DNA of 64,000 nucleotides, taken from NCBI RefSeq assembly GCF_003144245.1, contig NW_020289978.1, forward strand, positions 124,001 through 188,000. The letters are read 5' to 3'. Position numbers and translations under genes: made by a program. Source of the stretch: Jaminaea rosea. Lineage: Eukaryota; Basidiomycota; Exobasidiomycetes; Microstromatales. Positions 1-10,297 of this stretch are shown here, in pieces (within the stretch, counting starts at the first letter, position 1; each line of letters opens with the position of its first letter). Under the pieces are notes generated by a model, which was given only the letters and a program-made list of their open reading frames with translations, was not told the origin of the DNA and did not search any database.

Positions 1-618
1 AATTGCTGAGTGATAGCGTGGAATACGATCAAGACTTGCGTTCTGAGGTGCCTAGCTACAGGTCAATGTGAAAGATGATGACGATCAAGTGCGCTGAATG
101 GTTGTGCGCCGTCGACGTTGGTCGTCGTACGATTTTGATTGATGAGCAAGAGGGAGGAGCAAACCAAAAGGATCGACTTGACTTGAATTTGGTCGTGTCT
201 GCCTGCCATCGTCGCCTGACGTCGGTGGTGCCGGTCCAGTCAGTCGACGAGGGCCCGCCAGTCCGCCTCGCGCGCAGCCTCACATCGTCGTCTGGCCATT
301 CCGGCATTTCTCCAAGATCGCATTTCCACTTGGCTCGGACGCAAGGGCCACGGACGACGACGACAAGGCACCACCAGGGGCAACGCAACGAGACGAGGCA
401 ACTCATCTTGTCACCATCACCGCACCCTAGACATCGCCCATGAAGCATCAGAGGTGCTTCATCGCTACCTGTCTTCCTCGCTACCCGCCTGGCATCGACA
501 TCTGAGAACGACAATGACACCTTGAGCCGCGCCCCCCGTATCGACGACTTTTCGCATCTTGGCCGGTCCCAATCAACGACTTGTTCCTCCTAGACTCTTC
601 ATCAACCCACACATCAAC
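1..618. other. 5' flank without a supported gene
   Basis: No gene is supported here. Open frames on both strands (for example 75-443 plus and 56-520 minus) have composition-driven translations with no recognisable domain. The stretch probably holds the promoter and leader of the downstream R3H-domain gene. I see no convincing TATA element. Confidence 0.5.
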
Positions 619-3204
619 ATGACGCTGCCAGCGATGGTATCGTCGACATCGACGTCGACGTCGTCGTCGTCATCGTCACCGGCACGAGGAGGCAAACAGG
701 ATGCGGCGCTGCCATCACTCGAGGGCGGCCTCGAGTCACTGAACCTAGCGTCCACTTCGTCCCCTTCCCTTCCTCCTCAAAACGGCAACGGCATTGGCAA
801 TAGTGACAGCGACGAGACACTCGATGAGACCCTCATCGATGCGCTCAGGTCATCACGAGATCGTCTCTTTATTCTACGCCAAGAGCAGGACATCAACGAC
901 TTCGTGGCAGACACGAGCAGGTCGGAGATGCTCTTGCCTCTGATGAATTCATATCAACGGCTCCTCGTTCATCGCTGCGCCGATCATTTCCGTCTGGCTC
1001 ACCACATCGACTTGGAGACGAAAGCAGTCAAGCTCGTCAGAGTGCCAGAGACGAGGCTTCCAAGGCGTCGCATGATCCAAGTTTTCAACTCGATCAATAA
1101 TACCTTGCGTCCAGCCGATATCTCGCCGTTTGCCCTTTTGTCAACGAGGCCAGATACAGCTGCCTCGAGCTCACGAGCATCGCCTCTGGCCGCCAAAGCA
1201 ACAGCTGCCATTCCGACTGTCAAAGAAGCGCCTGCTGCTACTGCGCCAGCAGCCACGCCGGCTCCTCCCGCTGGCTTTCGCATTATGAGGCGAGATCCCT
1301 CCCTCGGATCCTCGTCTGCCCTGGCTGCCAATGCCGCCGACTCTCCATCATCTTCGAACTCCAGCGCAGTCGGCAAGAAGAGTAGGAAGGACATGACAAT
1401 CGAGGAAAGAGAGGTGGCTTACCGAGAAGCTCGTGAGCGCATCTTTGGTGCTGCCTCGGAGAACGCAGAGACCTCTGCTGCTGGCCCTGCGAATAACAAG
1501 GCACAGACGCCAAGTAGCGTCACGGCAGCGAGCGTCTCGAAGCCGGATGTGGACCCTCTTGATGATCCTAGGAGCGCTGTCAGGCCAGTTGGCTACGAAC
1601 CATACACGACTCCGGGTGCCCCTCAGCAGTGGGCCACTGCGCCGCCAGGCATGTCTCTCGAGCAGCAGCAGCAGCAAGCGGCTTGGTATCATTGGTGGTT
1701 CCAGCAACAACAGCTTCAGCAGCAACAACAGCTCGCAGCAGCTCAACCGTACGCCTACCTCTCGCAACAAGCAATGTGGCCAGCTGTCGCACCACCCCCA
1801 CCCTTTGGCTATCCGCCGCACTTGATGCCGCCGCCCTTCTATCCCTGGCAGTACACGACGACTGCACCATCCCCCACGACAGCCGGGCCTTCGTACCCAA
1901 CGCCTGCGTCCGTGTCAGGTAGCAGTGCTCTATCAGCGTACAATCTTGACGCCTTCTCCCCCTTCCCACCGACGCCGTCCAACTTGTCCAGCAGTGGTAC
2001 CGGAAGCGTAGGCCTTCCCAGCCCGGCGCCGAGCGTAGTCAGCTCGACATCGGCCAGCGCATCATCGCGCGATGGCGAGGGGACCAGAAGAGCCACAGCA
2101 TGGCAGCGTCAACAGCAACAGCAGCATAATGGCGCTTATGCCGGGGCTGGAGATGGGGCTTCTTTGAACGTAGGTGCAGCCGACTACCCGATGGCGCATC
2201 GAGGCGTCCCTCCGCCGCCTCCATCCGCCTTCATGCCACCTTTTGCGGGAGCAGCACCGTACGACCCGCTTGCTCGCTCGGCATCATCGAGCCCCATTTC
2301 GTCGCTTTCAGCGCGTTCCGAGTCTGGGCGCGGAGCAGCAGGTTCGAATGGTGCAAACGGCAGTGCGAGGCGAAACCTGGCATCTTCGTCTTCGGGCAGG
2401 CTCAATGTGGGTGAACGCACGCTCTTCGATCCTCGCGCAGGCGCCGCGTCGTCATCCTCATCGCCGGCGATGTCCGGCTCCATTGGCCTTGCCCCGCACG
2501 AGAGCGGGACCGTGCGAGCTTCAGGACGTCTACGTGACGTGCACGCCACGGCCACGGCGCCCACAATGAGGCTCGGGGCGATGGTCCCTGCCGGCTCGGC
2601 GTCAGCAGCGGGAGCGAGTGCTACCGCATCGAGCAGTCAGCCAAAGCCGGCCCCCATCATGGCAGGTCTCCCGCCGAGGCCAGACTGGGTGATGCCGCCT
2701 TCGCAGCAAGCAATCGCAACGCAACGAGCTTCCACCTCGATTGCAGCTCCTCAGCGAGCGGATGTAGGAGAGGCCTCCTCCTCATCTCCCCTCGCGACAC
2801 CCTTCGATCACCAGCAGCAGCAAAGCGTCTGCGGCGTCTCAACCCCACGCAGCACCTACAGCAGTGCCGCTCGCCCCACGACTCCCTCGTCCTTTGCAGC
2901 TGCCGTAGCCGACATGACCCAGAACACTGGCGCAACACGCCGTCTACGCAGACACAGCGCAGGCAGCGTGAATAGCGCGAGTACGACGACGAATCGCAGC
3001 GAGGGCGTCGGAGGGGGCAAGAGTGATATTGGGATTGCAGATGGAGAAGATGAGGAGGAAGTGGCGGACGCAGATACGGATGACGGGCGGAGCAGGAGCA
3101 GTGATGGGAGTAGCAGCTTGGGGCCTAGTGCTAGTGCGAGCAATGTTGGTGGGGATGATGATGAAGATTATGAGGATGGCGACCGAACGAGGGGAGAAAT
3201 TTGA
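619..3204 (+). CDS. R3H-SUZ domain RNA-binding protein
   Basis: Intronless, 861 aa. The open frame reaches back to a TTG at 559, but the first ATG is at 619 and is taken as the start. Residues about 75-165 form an R3H domain: the helical segment DRLFILRQEQDINDF, then HRCADHFRLAHH and the loop up to LPRRRM. A SUZ-like basic motif (MTIEEREVAYREARERIFG) follows at about 258-278. In this family (Encore, ARPP21, yeast Rbs1) R3H and SUZ bind single-stranded RNA and act in mRNA control in the cytoplasm. The rest looks disordered: a Gln-rich run near 350-375 coded by CAG/CAA repeats, Pro-rich stretches, many Ser runs and an acidic tail. The gene is convergent with the phospholipase gene 68 bp downstream. 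RNA targets are unknown. Confidence 0.85.
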   Translation: MTLPAMVSSTSTSTSSSSSSPARGGKQDAALPSLEGGLESLNLASTSSPSLPPQNGNGIGNSDSDETLDETLIDALRSSRDRLFILRQEQDINDFVADTSRSEMLLPLMNSYQRLLVHRCADHFRLAHHIDLETKAVKLVRVPETRLPRRRMIQVFNSINNTLRPADISPFALLSTRPDTAASSSRASPLAAKATAAIPTVKEAPAATAPAATPAPPAGFRIMRRDPSLGSSSALAANAADSPSSSNSSAVGKKSRKDMTIEEREVAYREARERIFGAASENAETSAAGPANNKAQTPSSVTAASVSKPDVDPLDDPRSAVRPVGYEPYTTPGAPQQWATAPPGMSLEQQQQQAAWYHWWFQQQQLQQQQQLAAAQPYAYLSQQAMWPAVAPPPPFGYPPHLMPPPFYPWQYTTTAPSPTTAGPSYPTPASVSGSSALSAYNLDAFSPFPPTPSNLSSSGTGSVGLPSPAPSVVSSTSASASSRDGEGTRRATAWQRQQQQQHNGAYAGAGDGASLNVGAADYPMAHRGVPPPPPSAFMPPFAGAAPYDPLARSASSSPISSLSARSESGRGAAGSNGANGSARRNLASSSSGRLNVGERTLFDPRAGAASSSSSPAMSGSIGLAPHESGTVRASGRLRDVHATATAPTMRLGAMVPAGSASAAGASATASSSQPKPAPIMAGLPPRPDWVMPPSQQAIATQRASTSIAAPQRADVGEASSSSPLATPFDHQQQQSVCGVSTPRSTYSSAARPTTPSSFAAAVADMTQNTGATRRLRRHSAGSVNSASTTTNRSEGVGGGKSDIGIADGEDEEEVADADTDDGRSRSSDGSSSLGPSASASNVGGDDDEDYEDGDRTRGEI

Positions 3205-3272
3205 GAGCGCCGCAAGGCAGAGGTGGCGAGAAGCGGTTGCGACACCCGGTCCATTTCTAGAAAGCATCGAAT

Positions 3273-5699
3273 TCACTCAATCATCATTCGGGACGCACGT
3301 CTTTGCACTGTCCTGGTGCAAGTATGGATATCTGAACGTCCCTTGACTGCCGTCACACGCGCGACCACCTGCTTGACTTTTGCATCAAAGTCACTGAGCT
3401 TGCTCTGCTGCGAGTCACCCCCTGACTTGCTCGTCAGCTGGCGATGAACAGCTTCAATGACGCGTCGAGTCTCCTTGCGCGTCCAAACGAGATTATACAC
3501 CGTGGCGAAGCTCCAATCCTCGTCTTTACCGCGTGAAGGCGGGAGCAGGAGAGGGACGTAGATGTAAATGAGACGAGGTGGCAAGGCGGGCGACGACGGG
3601 GAGGTGTGATTCGCGTAGCCGTCGAGAACGACGCAGGGCGTATTTGCCGGCCATTGATCAAGAGCTGACGCCTGCTTGCTGGCCTGGGCCTCAATGTGCC
3701 GCATTGTGTCGAGGAAGTAGCTCAGCTCGACACCTTCACTCTCGTGGTCAGACGCTCCGGCGTCGTGCCTTTCGTCGCTCCCCGTCTTCGCGCGAAACCA
3801 TCTGGCAAGCCCTGTACTCCCCCCTTGCTCCTCTTCGGGTCCCATGAAGAAGCGCAGACCTCGATCTTGCGCAAAGTCTTGGACGCGCTGCAAGCTCTTC
3901 CACGATCCGACATCGCTCGAAGCATCAAAGCCGATGAATATGTCGACTGAGCGACATGACGAGCCTTGCTGCTGGTAGAAGACGTGGGCTGGCAAATTGT
4001 TGGAGATGCCTGCATCCATGAGCTTGAGCTTGCGGGTCACGTCTGGCTGGTCGACAAGGGAAGAGTGGGTCTCGTTGCCTGTGCAGCGATGCATCCCGTA
4101 GAATGGATTCCACTCAGCGCTGCTCCGTATCGGGTTGCCCCACCTACGGCGCCATCGACGCATGAGCAGAAAATCATTCAGCTTGCGCAACGCCCAGCTA
4201 GCCAACGTATGGGAGGGCAAAGTGCCCAGCAGAGCGGTGATGTACCCTGTCAGAGGGCCGGCCGGCGCTGATGTGCAGTGTCCTACGAGCAAGCTGAGTG
4301 ATGGCTCTCCTGTCGAGGCTAGGGAGCGGCCCGCGTTGAACGGACGGCCAAATGACCAGGTTGGGATGAATGCGCCTCTGCCTGCATCGCCCGATTCATC
4401 GCCGGGCAGTCGGCGGTGTACGTCGCTGGAGCCTATCTCGAGCGGTGTCGCCTCCCACCAATGCACCTTGCTTTTGATCACTTTGCTCGAGATCGGGAGC
4501 GATGTGGAGCTGCGAGGACTGACAGGCAGCACCGCCATCTCCTCCTCTACACCTTTTGCTACGCTGGCTGCGGTCAAGACAGGTAGAGGAGCCCTGCCTT
4601 CTGCCATACCGTAACGCTGATACAGCTTTGACCAGGCCATAGACTCTCGGCTCAGTCCGACCATAGACTGCGGCGTGACTCCTTCCTCATTAGGAGGCGC
4701 GTTGCCCATCTCGTTGCCTCTAGGCAGCAGAAGGAAACTCGTCGTGAGCGTAGCATAAAGGTCCATGACGCCCCCACCTCGCGCTCCCTCGGCCATCTTG
4801 CGCAGTAGCGGTCCAAGGAGAAAGTAGCTGCCCCTCCTCGACCGTGCGACCCTATCGAAGGCCTGCAGCGACATCGGGTGTGTCTCCTCCGACGCCAGCG
4901 CCACGTAATGTCGGAGCAGCTCAGATGTCGAAAGGTTTGCGTGAGTATAGAGAGAGGCCAGTGTCCAGCATGAGCCTGAGACGCCTGAGGTATAGCTGAT
5001 TAGTGGCCAGAGAGAGTGGAGCGAGGCGCCCTGCAGGTGGTGCAGGAAGGCTGCGTAGGAGACCATTGCTCGAAAGCCGCCGCCCGAGCCTCCTACGGCG
5101 ATGACTGGCGTGGATGAGGCGCTGATAGACTCTGGTGACGCTTGAAGGTATGATGAAAGAGCCGGCGCGACCTGACTTAGTCGAGCAGCCAAGAAGGTAG
5201 CTTCTGGTGAAGCGTCAAAGCCTGAAGTCCTAGGTTGTAGAGAGGGTCACGCGGATCAGCCAAGGCCTGTCGCCCTCAACGCTCGAGATACACACCTGAC
5301 CATCGCCTCTTTGCCAATCTCTGGATACCTCAGCGTGTCTGTACCAGATCGAGCGACGAGACCGCGCACGCCGGCTAGATCCTTCATTCGGTGACGCCAC
5401 CTTCTCAGAGTGCTCGGCGGGTCGGTCGATGCCCTCACTACGGAGGCTTCCACGACCCGTCTCGGCCTCTCTTTTGCACCCTTTTGCCATCGTATCTGCT
5501 CTGCCACTTCCTCTGCCGCAGCTTCAACTGTCCGAGAGACGGGCCTCGCAACGACGAGGGACACGAGCGAGGTCAGGACATAGAGCTTGAGGTGCAGGTA
5601 GAGAGGAGAGCGATACCGAAGGAGGCGGACCCATGTCGAGTGGAAGGGATTTTGAGCAGCACGATGGGGTGGCCGCCCTTGCGCAGAGCCTCGGGACAT
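3273..5699 (-). CDS. cPLA2-type phospholipase / lysophospholipase
   Basis: Two exons, complement(3273..5229, 5296..5699), 786 aa. The 66-nt intron (GTGTGT...CCTAG) joins ...EAMVR to TSGFDASPEATFLAARL in frame. The catalytic domain has the glycine-rich oxyanion motif GGSGGG (about 181-186). The nucleophile elbow SGVSGS puts the serine near 219, and the second dyad residue lies in MDAGISNNLP (Asp about 540). This is the patatin/cPLA2 Ser-Asp dyad, which cleaves acyl esters of phospholipids. A hydrophobic segment at about 38-55 (LYVLTSLVSLVVA) just before the soluble part suggests membrane anchoring, unlike secreted fungal phospholipase B. The ATG at 5699 is the first in frame on exon 1; a further upstream exon is not excluded. 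Substrate preference is not visible. Confidence 0.8.
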
Positions 5700-5908
5700 G
5701 GGGAAAGCGGCCGATCAGGGCGGCGTGGTGTTGCTCATCTTGGTGCGTTGTGGGGGTTGGCTTCTCTGGGAGGGAAATCAAGAGCGGGCGGCATTTGGAT
5801 TTCACGCGTCCTTCTCAAAGCGCACGGGCCCTCGATTCAGGTGGGAGTGGAGTGGAGCTTCGAAATGCAGCATGCTTCGACATTAGAGGGGCATCGGCGG
5901 CGCTACTT

Positions 5909-7202
5909 CTACAGCTTGCTATTGTCTAGCTTCACGTATTCTACACCTTGTGATAGAGGCACGTCGTCTACTCTACGATACTCGCTATGCCAGCTCTCAC
6001 GCTGAAGTTGGCCTGCATCTCGAGCCTTGACGTCCGCGGGATCCAGGCCGGCAACTTCTTCGGCGCTGATGGAGGCTGCCCTGATCCAAGGCGTGAGGTA
6101 GTCGCACACAGGCGGGCTGTGAGCGAAAGAGCAGATGAGGTAAAGTGTCAGTCAGTGTCTCAGGAAGCCTGCCTCACTCTTGGTCGACTCACGCAAGGAG
6201 GGCGGCATCTTGCTCTGTCGCGGCAATGGCTCGGTCGCATCCCATCGGCGGGCGAAACCGTTGCGTCTTGGCTGGCAGGACGGACAGGAGCTCTTGTTCC
6301 TGAGATGCTTTCGTTGCCCATGGATGCGCCTCACTCGCGAGCGCCTTTTCCTGACTACCACCGCCGCTGCTGCCCACCGAGATCATGAAACCTAGGGGTC
6401 CCTGGCTGACGGCCGTCCTCCTCCCGCTAGGCAAAGGTACGCTGGGCAGCACCTCCCATCCTCCCATGCGTGGGGCAGGAGCATCGAGGGGCAGCAGAGG
6501 GAACATTGTCGGATACGCTAGGGCCGACTGCGGATGATGCGAAGGGTCGAGGAGGGAAGAGAGCAAGCGGACGATGAGCCAGCTGCTGCCTGACCCTCCA
6601 GCCATCGCACCATGAAAGGGGCCTTGCATGCGGAGGTAATCGCTCAGGCGACCAAGGGACGTGTCAAGACCGCTGCCGACGTCGTCGCCGCCTTCGCTGC
6701 TGGACGCAAGGACCCAGTCTCGATCTGGAGCAATGTAGCCTTGTCTGCCAAGGAGCATTTCGCATTCGTCTATACCTGCGCGATCGAATGACTCAAGGAC
6801 CTCTGCGCCGATGCGGGAGGAGCTGGAGATGGAGGAGCGCAAAGCCTCGATGTCGGGCGAAGAGGACGGCACCTGGGGCTGCACCTTGTCTCCCCTTCTT
6901 GACCTTGGTGTCTCCATCTCCAACTTTGCACGCATCGCCCTGTCCCTCCCCTGTGCCGCCTCTAGCCTCGAGCATCCCTCTATGGCTCTCAGCATCTCCA
7001 GTTCTTGTCCACTACGCGACGACCCGACATCCTCATCGAGCACGACGAAGGGTGCGTCGAGAAAGTGGAACTCGTAATTCTTGGGGAGGCGCGGGATCAG
7101 TGGGGCCAGAAGCGCACGAAAGGACGCTGCTGACTGGCCGCGACCGTGCAGGCAGAGGATACGAACGATACGTGGGCGTGAGGCGGGCACGTACTCTGAC
7201 AT
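5909..7202 (-). CDS. FSH1-family serine hydrolase, atypical
   Basis: Two exons, complement(5909..6116, 6193..7202), 405 aa; the 76-nt intron starts GTGAGT. The start at 7202 opens directly into the family's first strand and HG oxyanion loop (RILCLHGRGQSAASFRALL). The FSH1 family (DUF341) are cytosolic alpha/beta hydrolases. The nucleophile strand GPFHGAMAGGSGSSWL aligns with the usual GPFDGxxGFSQGA, giving Ser204 in G-G-S-G-S instead of G-x-S-x-G. About 110 residues, many of them low-complexity Ser/Gly, separate the first strand from the nucleophile, longer than in typical 220-260 aa members. I could not assign the catalytic Asp and His with confidence. Substrate unknown. A missed exon change around 6200-6500 is possible. 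Confidence 0.65.
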
Positions 7203-7365
7203 GGCTGCGTGGCGTCGGGAGCGAGTGGAATGCGAGTGGTATGGAGGCAGAGAGAGTGATGTTGTCTAAGCTCCTCCTCCCCGCATTGACCCCGCATCGC
7301 AGGCGAGGTTGGCACCCTTCAGAATGCTGTTTATTTACGTACATTGAGTCGCTGACTCAGCATTA

Positions 7366-7465
7366 GGTGTCCTGGTGTATCGGTTGCATGCTTTCTTAGG
7401 GTCATAGCCGACTTTAATTCGCCAATTCATGGAAGAGGCGCCGGGTTCGACTCCCGGGGACGCCC
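7366..7465 (+). tRNA. tRNA-Pro (anticodon AGG) with intron
   Basis: A full cloverleaf can be folded by eye. The acceptor stem is GGTGTCC (7366-7372) with GGACGCC (7458-7464), one G-T pair. The D stem is GTGT/GCAT with loop ATCGGTT. The anticodon stem is CTTTC (7391-7395) with GGAAG (7431-7435). The variable loop is AGGCG, the T stem CCGGG/CCCGG with loop TTCGACT, and the discriminator is C, as is usual in eukaryotic tRNA-Pro. The loop TTAGGG...T gives anticodon AGG (7398-7400). A 28-nt intron (7402-7429) sits one base after the anticodon, the canonical eukaryotic position. The mature length is 72 nt before CCA addition. Confidence 0.93.
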
Positions 7466-7473
7466 TTTTTTTT
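7466..7473 (+). terminator. RNA polymerase III T-run terminator
   Basis: Eight consecutive T residues begin immediately after the tRNA discriminator base, the standard Pol III stop signal. Confidence 0.88.
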
Positions 7474-7731
7474 ATGCACCGCGAAAAGTGGTAACGACGA
7501 AGCGATACTGCCTTCGTTTTCCCCTCTTACGATGGCGACGGACGCAGAGATGTCCAGCGCAGGCATTGGAGTCGAGAGCAATCAAGATATTAAAGACAGT
7601 CGAGGACAGAAGGAGATCGTAGCGACACCACCGTAGCCGGACGCGGGAGAGGGATGACGACGAGAGAGAAAGCAGAAGACAAGAGTGCAGACCAGCGCTA
7701 CCTCGGATCCCTCCGTCGTGCTCCACCACCT

Positions 7732-8988
7732 TTACACGCGCACCTGCTCGTTGGAGGACGACGGCGGATGAGACTGCTCGGGCACATCCAGCACCTCGTC
7801 GACGTTCTCCCTCTCCTCCGACTCGACGATTCGCTTGCGCAGCGCCTCGACCTCTTGCTTTGTCGAATTGCTGTCAGCCGTTTCGGATCGCAGTCGATTG
7901 ATGAGTCGGATACCATTGACAGCCTTGCGGAAGGTACGCTTGGCATTGAAAGCGCTCTTGATGTCCGGCAGCAAGTCGCGCTGCTCGCCCTCCTTTCTCG
8001 CAGCATCCGTTGCCAACCAAGGGTGCTCAAGGGCCTGGCTGGCTGTCATGCGTTTTGAGGGCTCGACGGTCAGAAGACGATTGATGAAGTCGCGGGCCGC
8101 ATCTGACACGCCGGCCCAGTAGACTTCGGGCTCAAAGGCATAATCGCCTGCGACGATTGCTTGCATCTCTTCAGCGGTGGAGTCCCGGTCGAAGGGGGTG
8201 TAGCCGGCGAGGAGGAAGTAAGAGATGACGCCCTGCGATGCGCGCAAAGACGGAGGAGAGCGATGTCAGTGTCTGTCAAGGAACACAGGCGGATGTCTCC
8301 ACCCATCACTCACAATTGCCCACATATCGACCGGCTTGCCATGCCCACTCTTCTTAAAGATCTCTGGCGCCATGTAGCCTGGTGTACCGCACGTAGTCGA
8401 GAGGACGGTGATCTTGTCCTCGTCAACGACTCTACTGAGCCCAAAGTCTGCGATCAGCAAGTCCGAATCCTCCGTCTTGTCTCTGAAGAGGAGGTTCTCC
8501 GGCTTGAGGTCGCGATGGACGATGCTCTGGTCGTGGAGGTACTTGACTGCTTCTGTGACTGTCTTGACGATGTGCGCGGCGTCCCTGGCGGCGGCGACAA
8601 TTCGAGGAGAGCGTCTGAGCATGGTATCCCCTCTTCCGATCTCTTGCCTCGCTCGCACTCACTGCTCGTAGTAGCTGCCCCTCTCGCAGATGCGATCAAA
8701 GAGCTCTCCACCGACGCACAGATCCGTCACGAGATACAAGTTGTTCATCGTCTCAAAGTAGTCGACGAGAGTGACGATGGACCTGTGACCCTGCGACACC
8801 CTCTTCAATGCTGCAATCTCATTGCGTACCATGTGTTCCCTCCCCTCCATCAACTTCTTACTGATGACCTTGCATGCATAGTACTTGCCAGTCTTGATAT
8901 GGACGGCCTCCTTGACGACGGCGTAAGTGCCTTGACCCAAGGTGCGGCCCGTCTTGTAGGCGCAGGGTACCGTCTGCGGCTGTGACAT
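7732..8988 (-). CDS. Calcium/calmodulin-dependent protein kinase (CaMKI-like)
   Basis: Three exons, complement(7732..8232, 8314..8584, 8663..8988), 365 aa; introns of 81 and 78 nt start GTGAGT. The kinase domain is complete: glycine loop LGQGTYAVV (17-25), Lys40 in ACK, HRD at 132-134, DFG at 155-157, GTPGYMAPEI, and VDMWAIGVISYFLL restored across the second splice. After the kinase core comes DIKSAFNAKRTFRKAVNGIR, the basic amphipathic autoinhibitory/calmodulin-binding segment of fungal CaM kinases. The tail is acidic. The kinase is expected to phosphorylate Ser/Thr targets in response to Ca2+. The ATG at 8988 is preferred over one at 9159 because the family N-terminus is short. Confidence 0.93.
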
Positions 8989-9276
8989 GTGCGCCTTGTG
9001 CGATGGGAAAGGATGAGGAAGAGAGGGAGAGAGAGAGCACGATGCTTCGGCGGTTCGAGGAGTCAAAGGATCGATTGGATGGAGAGATGGAGCGAGACGA
9101 GCGCCCGCCTGCATGTCCCGCCTGGTCCAACAAAGGCCGGCGGCTCGGAAGGCGAGCAACGAGCGAGGCGTGGCTGTGGCTGTGAGAGACGAATCAGAGC
9201 CATGAGCAAGGATTGGAAAGATGTAATTCGAGAAACAGGCGAAAGATTACAGCAAAGGGAGGCCTCGAGGCTGCTT

Positions 9277-9974
9277 TCAAGGGCCACGGCTGCGTACTGC
9301 CACGGTGGCATCCGTCCTCGTCGAAGTACGGGGATTCCAGCTGCCTCCGCCTGGAGCAACGATTTCAGTCATCGTTTGCTCACGATCCGTGGCGAGGGAG
9401 GTGGCTGTGCGAGGCTCCTGTTGATGCTGCTTCTCGAGGTCGTTCCGAGAGTGTGTAAGCTCCACTTGCTGTCCTTCATGCTCCTCGCCGTCGAAGCCAT
9501 CGAGTCGCAGGCGGCGTAGAAGAGCGACGAATTGATTGTAGAGCTCCGAACTGTCGTCTATCAAGGGCCTGACGCGGATCCAGTCCTCGAGGTTGCGGTT
9601 GATGGCATTGACTTGAGTCAGGACGGCTTCAAGGGACTGTTGACGATACAGACATCAGCGTCTGGGTTCTGATGATTTCACACTCCGTCGCTCGCACTCA
9701 CATCAGCAATGTCCCACGTAAGGCGGCGCCTCTCATCCTCAAAGAAGGTGTTGCCCCCTCCATTGACATCCGTCTGCTGAGGCGGCTGACCAGGCGTGGT
9801 CGGTCGAGTGAGGGCTACGATGGTCTCGTCAGATGCATCCTGCGTTTCATTGTTTGCCCAGCCCTCAGAAAGAGGGGACGACGCTAGCTGGTAAGATAAA
9901 GACGAGAGAAGATTGGAGGCGGCTGGTGATGAGTAGTCAAAAGAGAGGTCGCGGTGCCTGACGTTGGTGCCCAT
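9277..9974 (-). CDS. DAD1: DASH/Dam1 complex subunit Dad1-like
   Basis: Two exons, complement(9277..9636, 9702..9974), 210 aa; the 65-nt intron starts GTGAGT. Across the splice the protein reads FFEDERRRLTWDIAD-SLEAVLTQVNAINRNLEDWI, then a short helical stretch ending RRLRLD. The pattern FFE-x-x-R-x-x-L...I...S-(L/I)-E...N-x-x-N-R-N-L-E is that of Dad1, a small coiled-coil subunit of the DASH ring that couples kinetochores to microtubules. Dad1 is usually about 90 aa; here there are long low-complexity extensions on both sides. The start is taken at 9974 (MGTNVRHRD); an in-frame ATG at 10067 would add 31 residues. The identification rests on a short motif. Confidence 0.68.
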
Positions 9975-10297
9975 GGTGGTGTCTGCCACCTCGAGGTAGA
10001 ATGGTGGAGTCAAGCTGCTCAGACCCCGCTTCAGCTCGTTTCTCAATCTCATGACACACCATCTCATTTACCCTCGTCATTCTATTTGGCACGTTGAATA
10101 AAGCGGTGTCACTTTCGCTCCCGCCCAAAGTTGAGGTGCCTGTGGGCGTCAAGACGAGACAAGACGAGGTCCGGAGGTCGCACACGCTTGCAGCTTGCCG
10201 GACTGCCGCTTTCGACTTGGGACGTGAACTCTCATACAAATCTAGCAGGCTGTCTTTGCTCCTCTCACACCTCACTTGATCGCATTCGCACGCCTCT
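9975..10297. promoter_or_regulatory. Divergent promoter region, Dad1-like / DHHC gene
   Basis: These 323 bp separate two start codons on opposite strands and so must carry both promoters. I see no clear TATA box or other named element. Confidence 0.4.

Noticed and set aside
559-618. N-terminal extension of the R3H protein from a TTG
   Set aside because: The frame is open but begins with TTG; the first ATG at 619 is the conventional start.
8161-8985. 274-codon plus-strand open frame
   Set aside because: Antisense to all three CaM-kinase exons and their introns; no domain.
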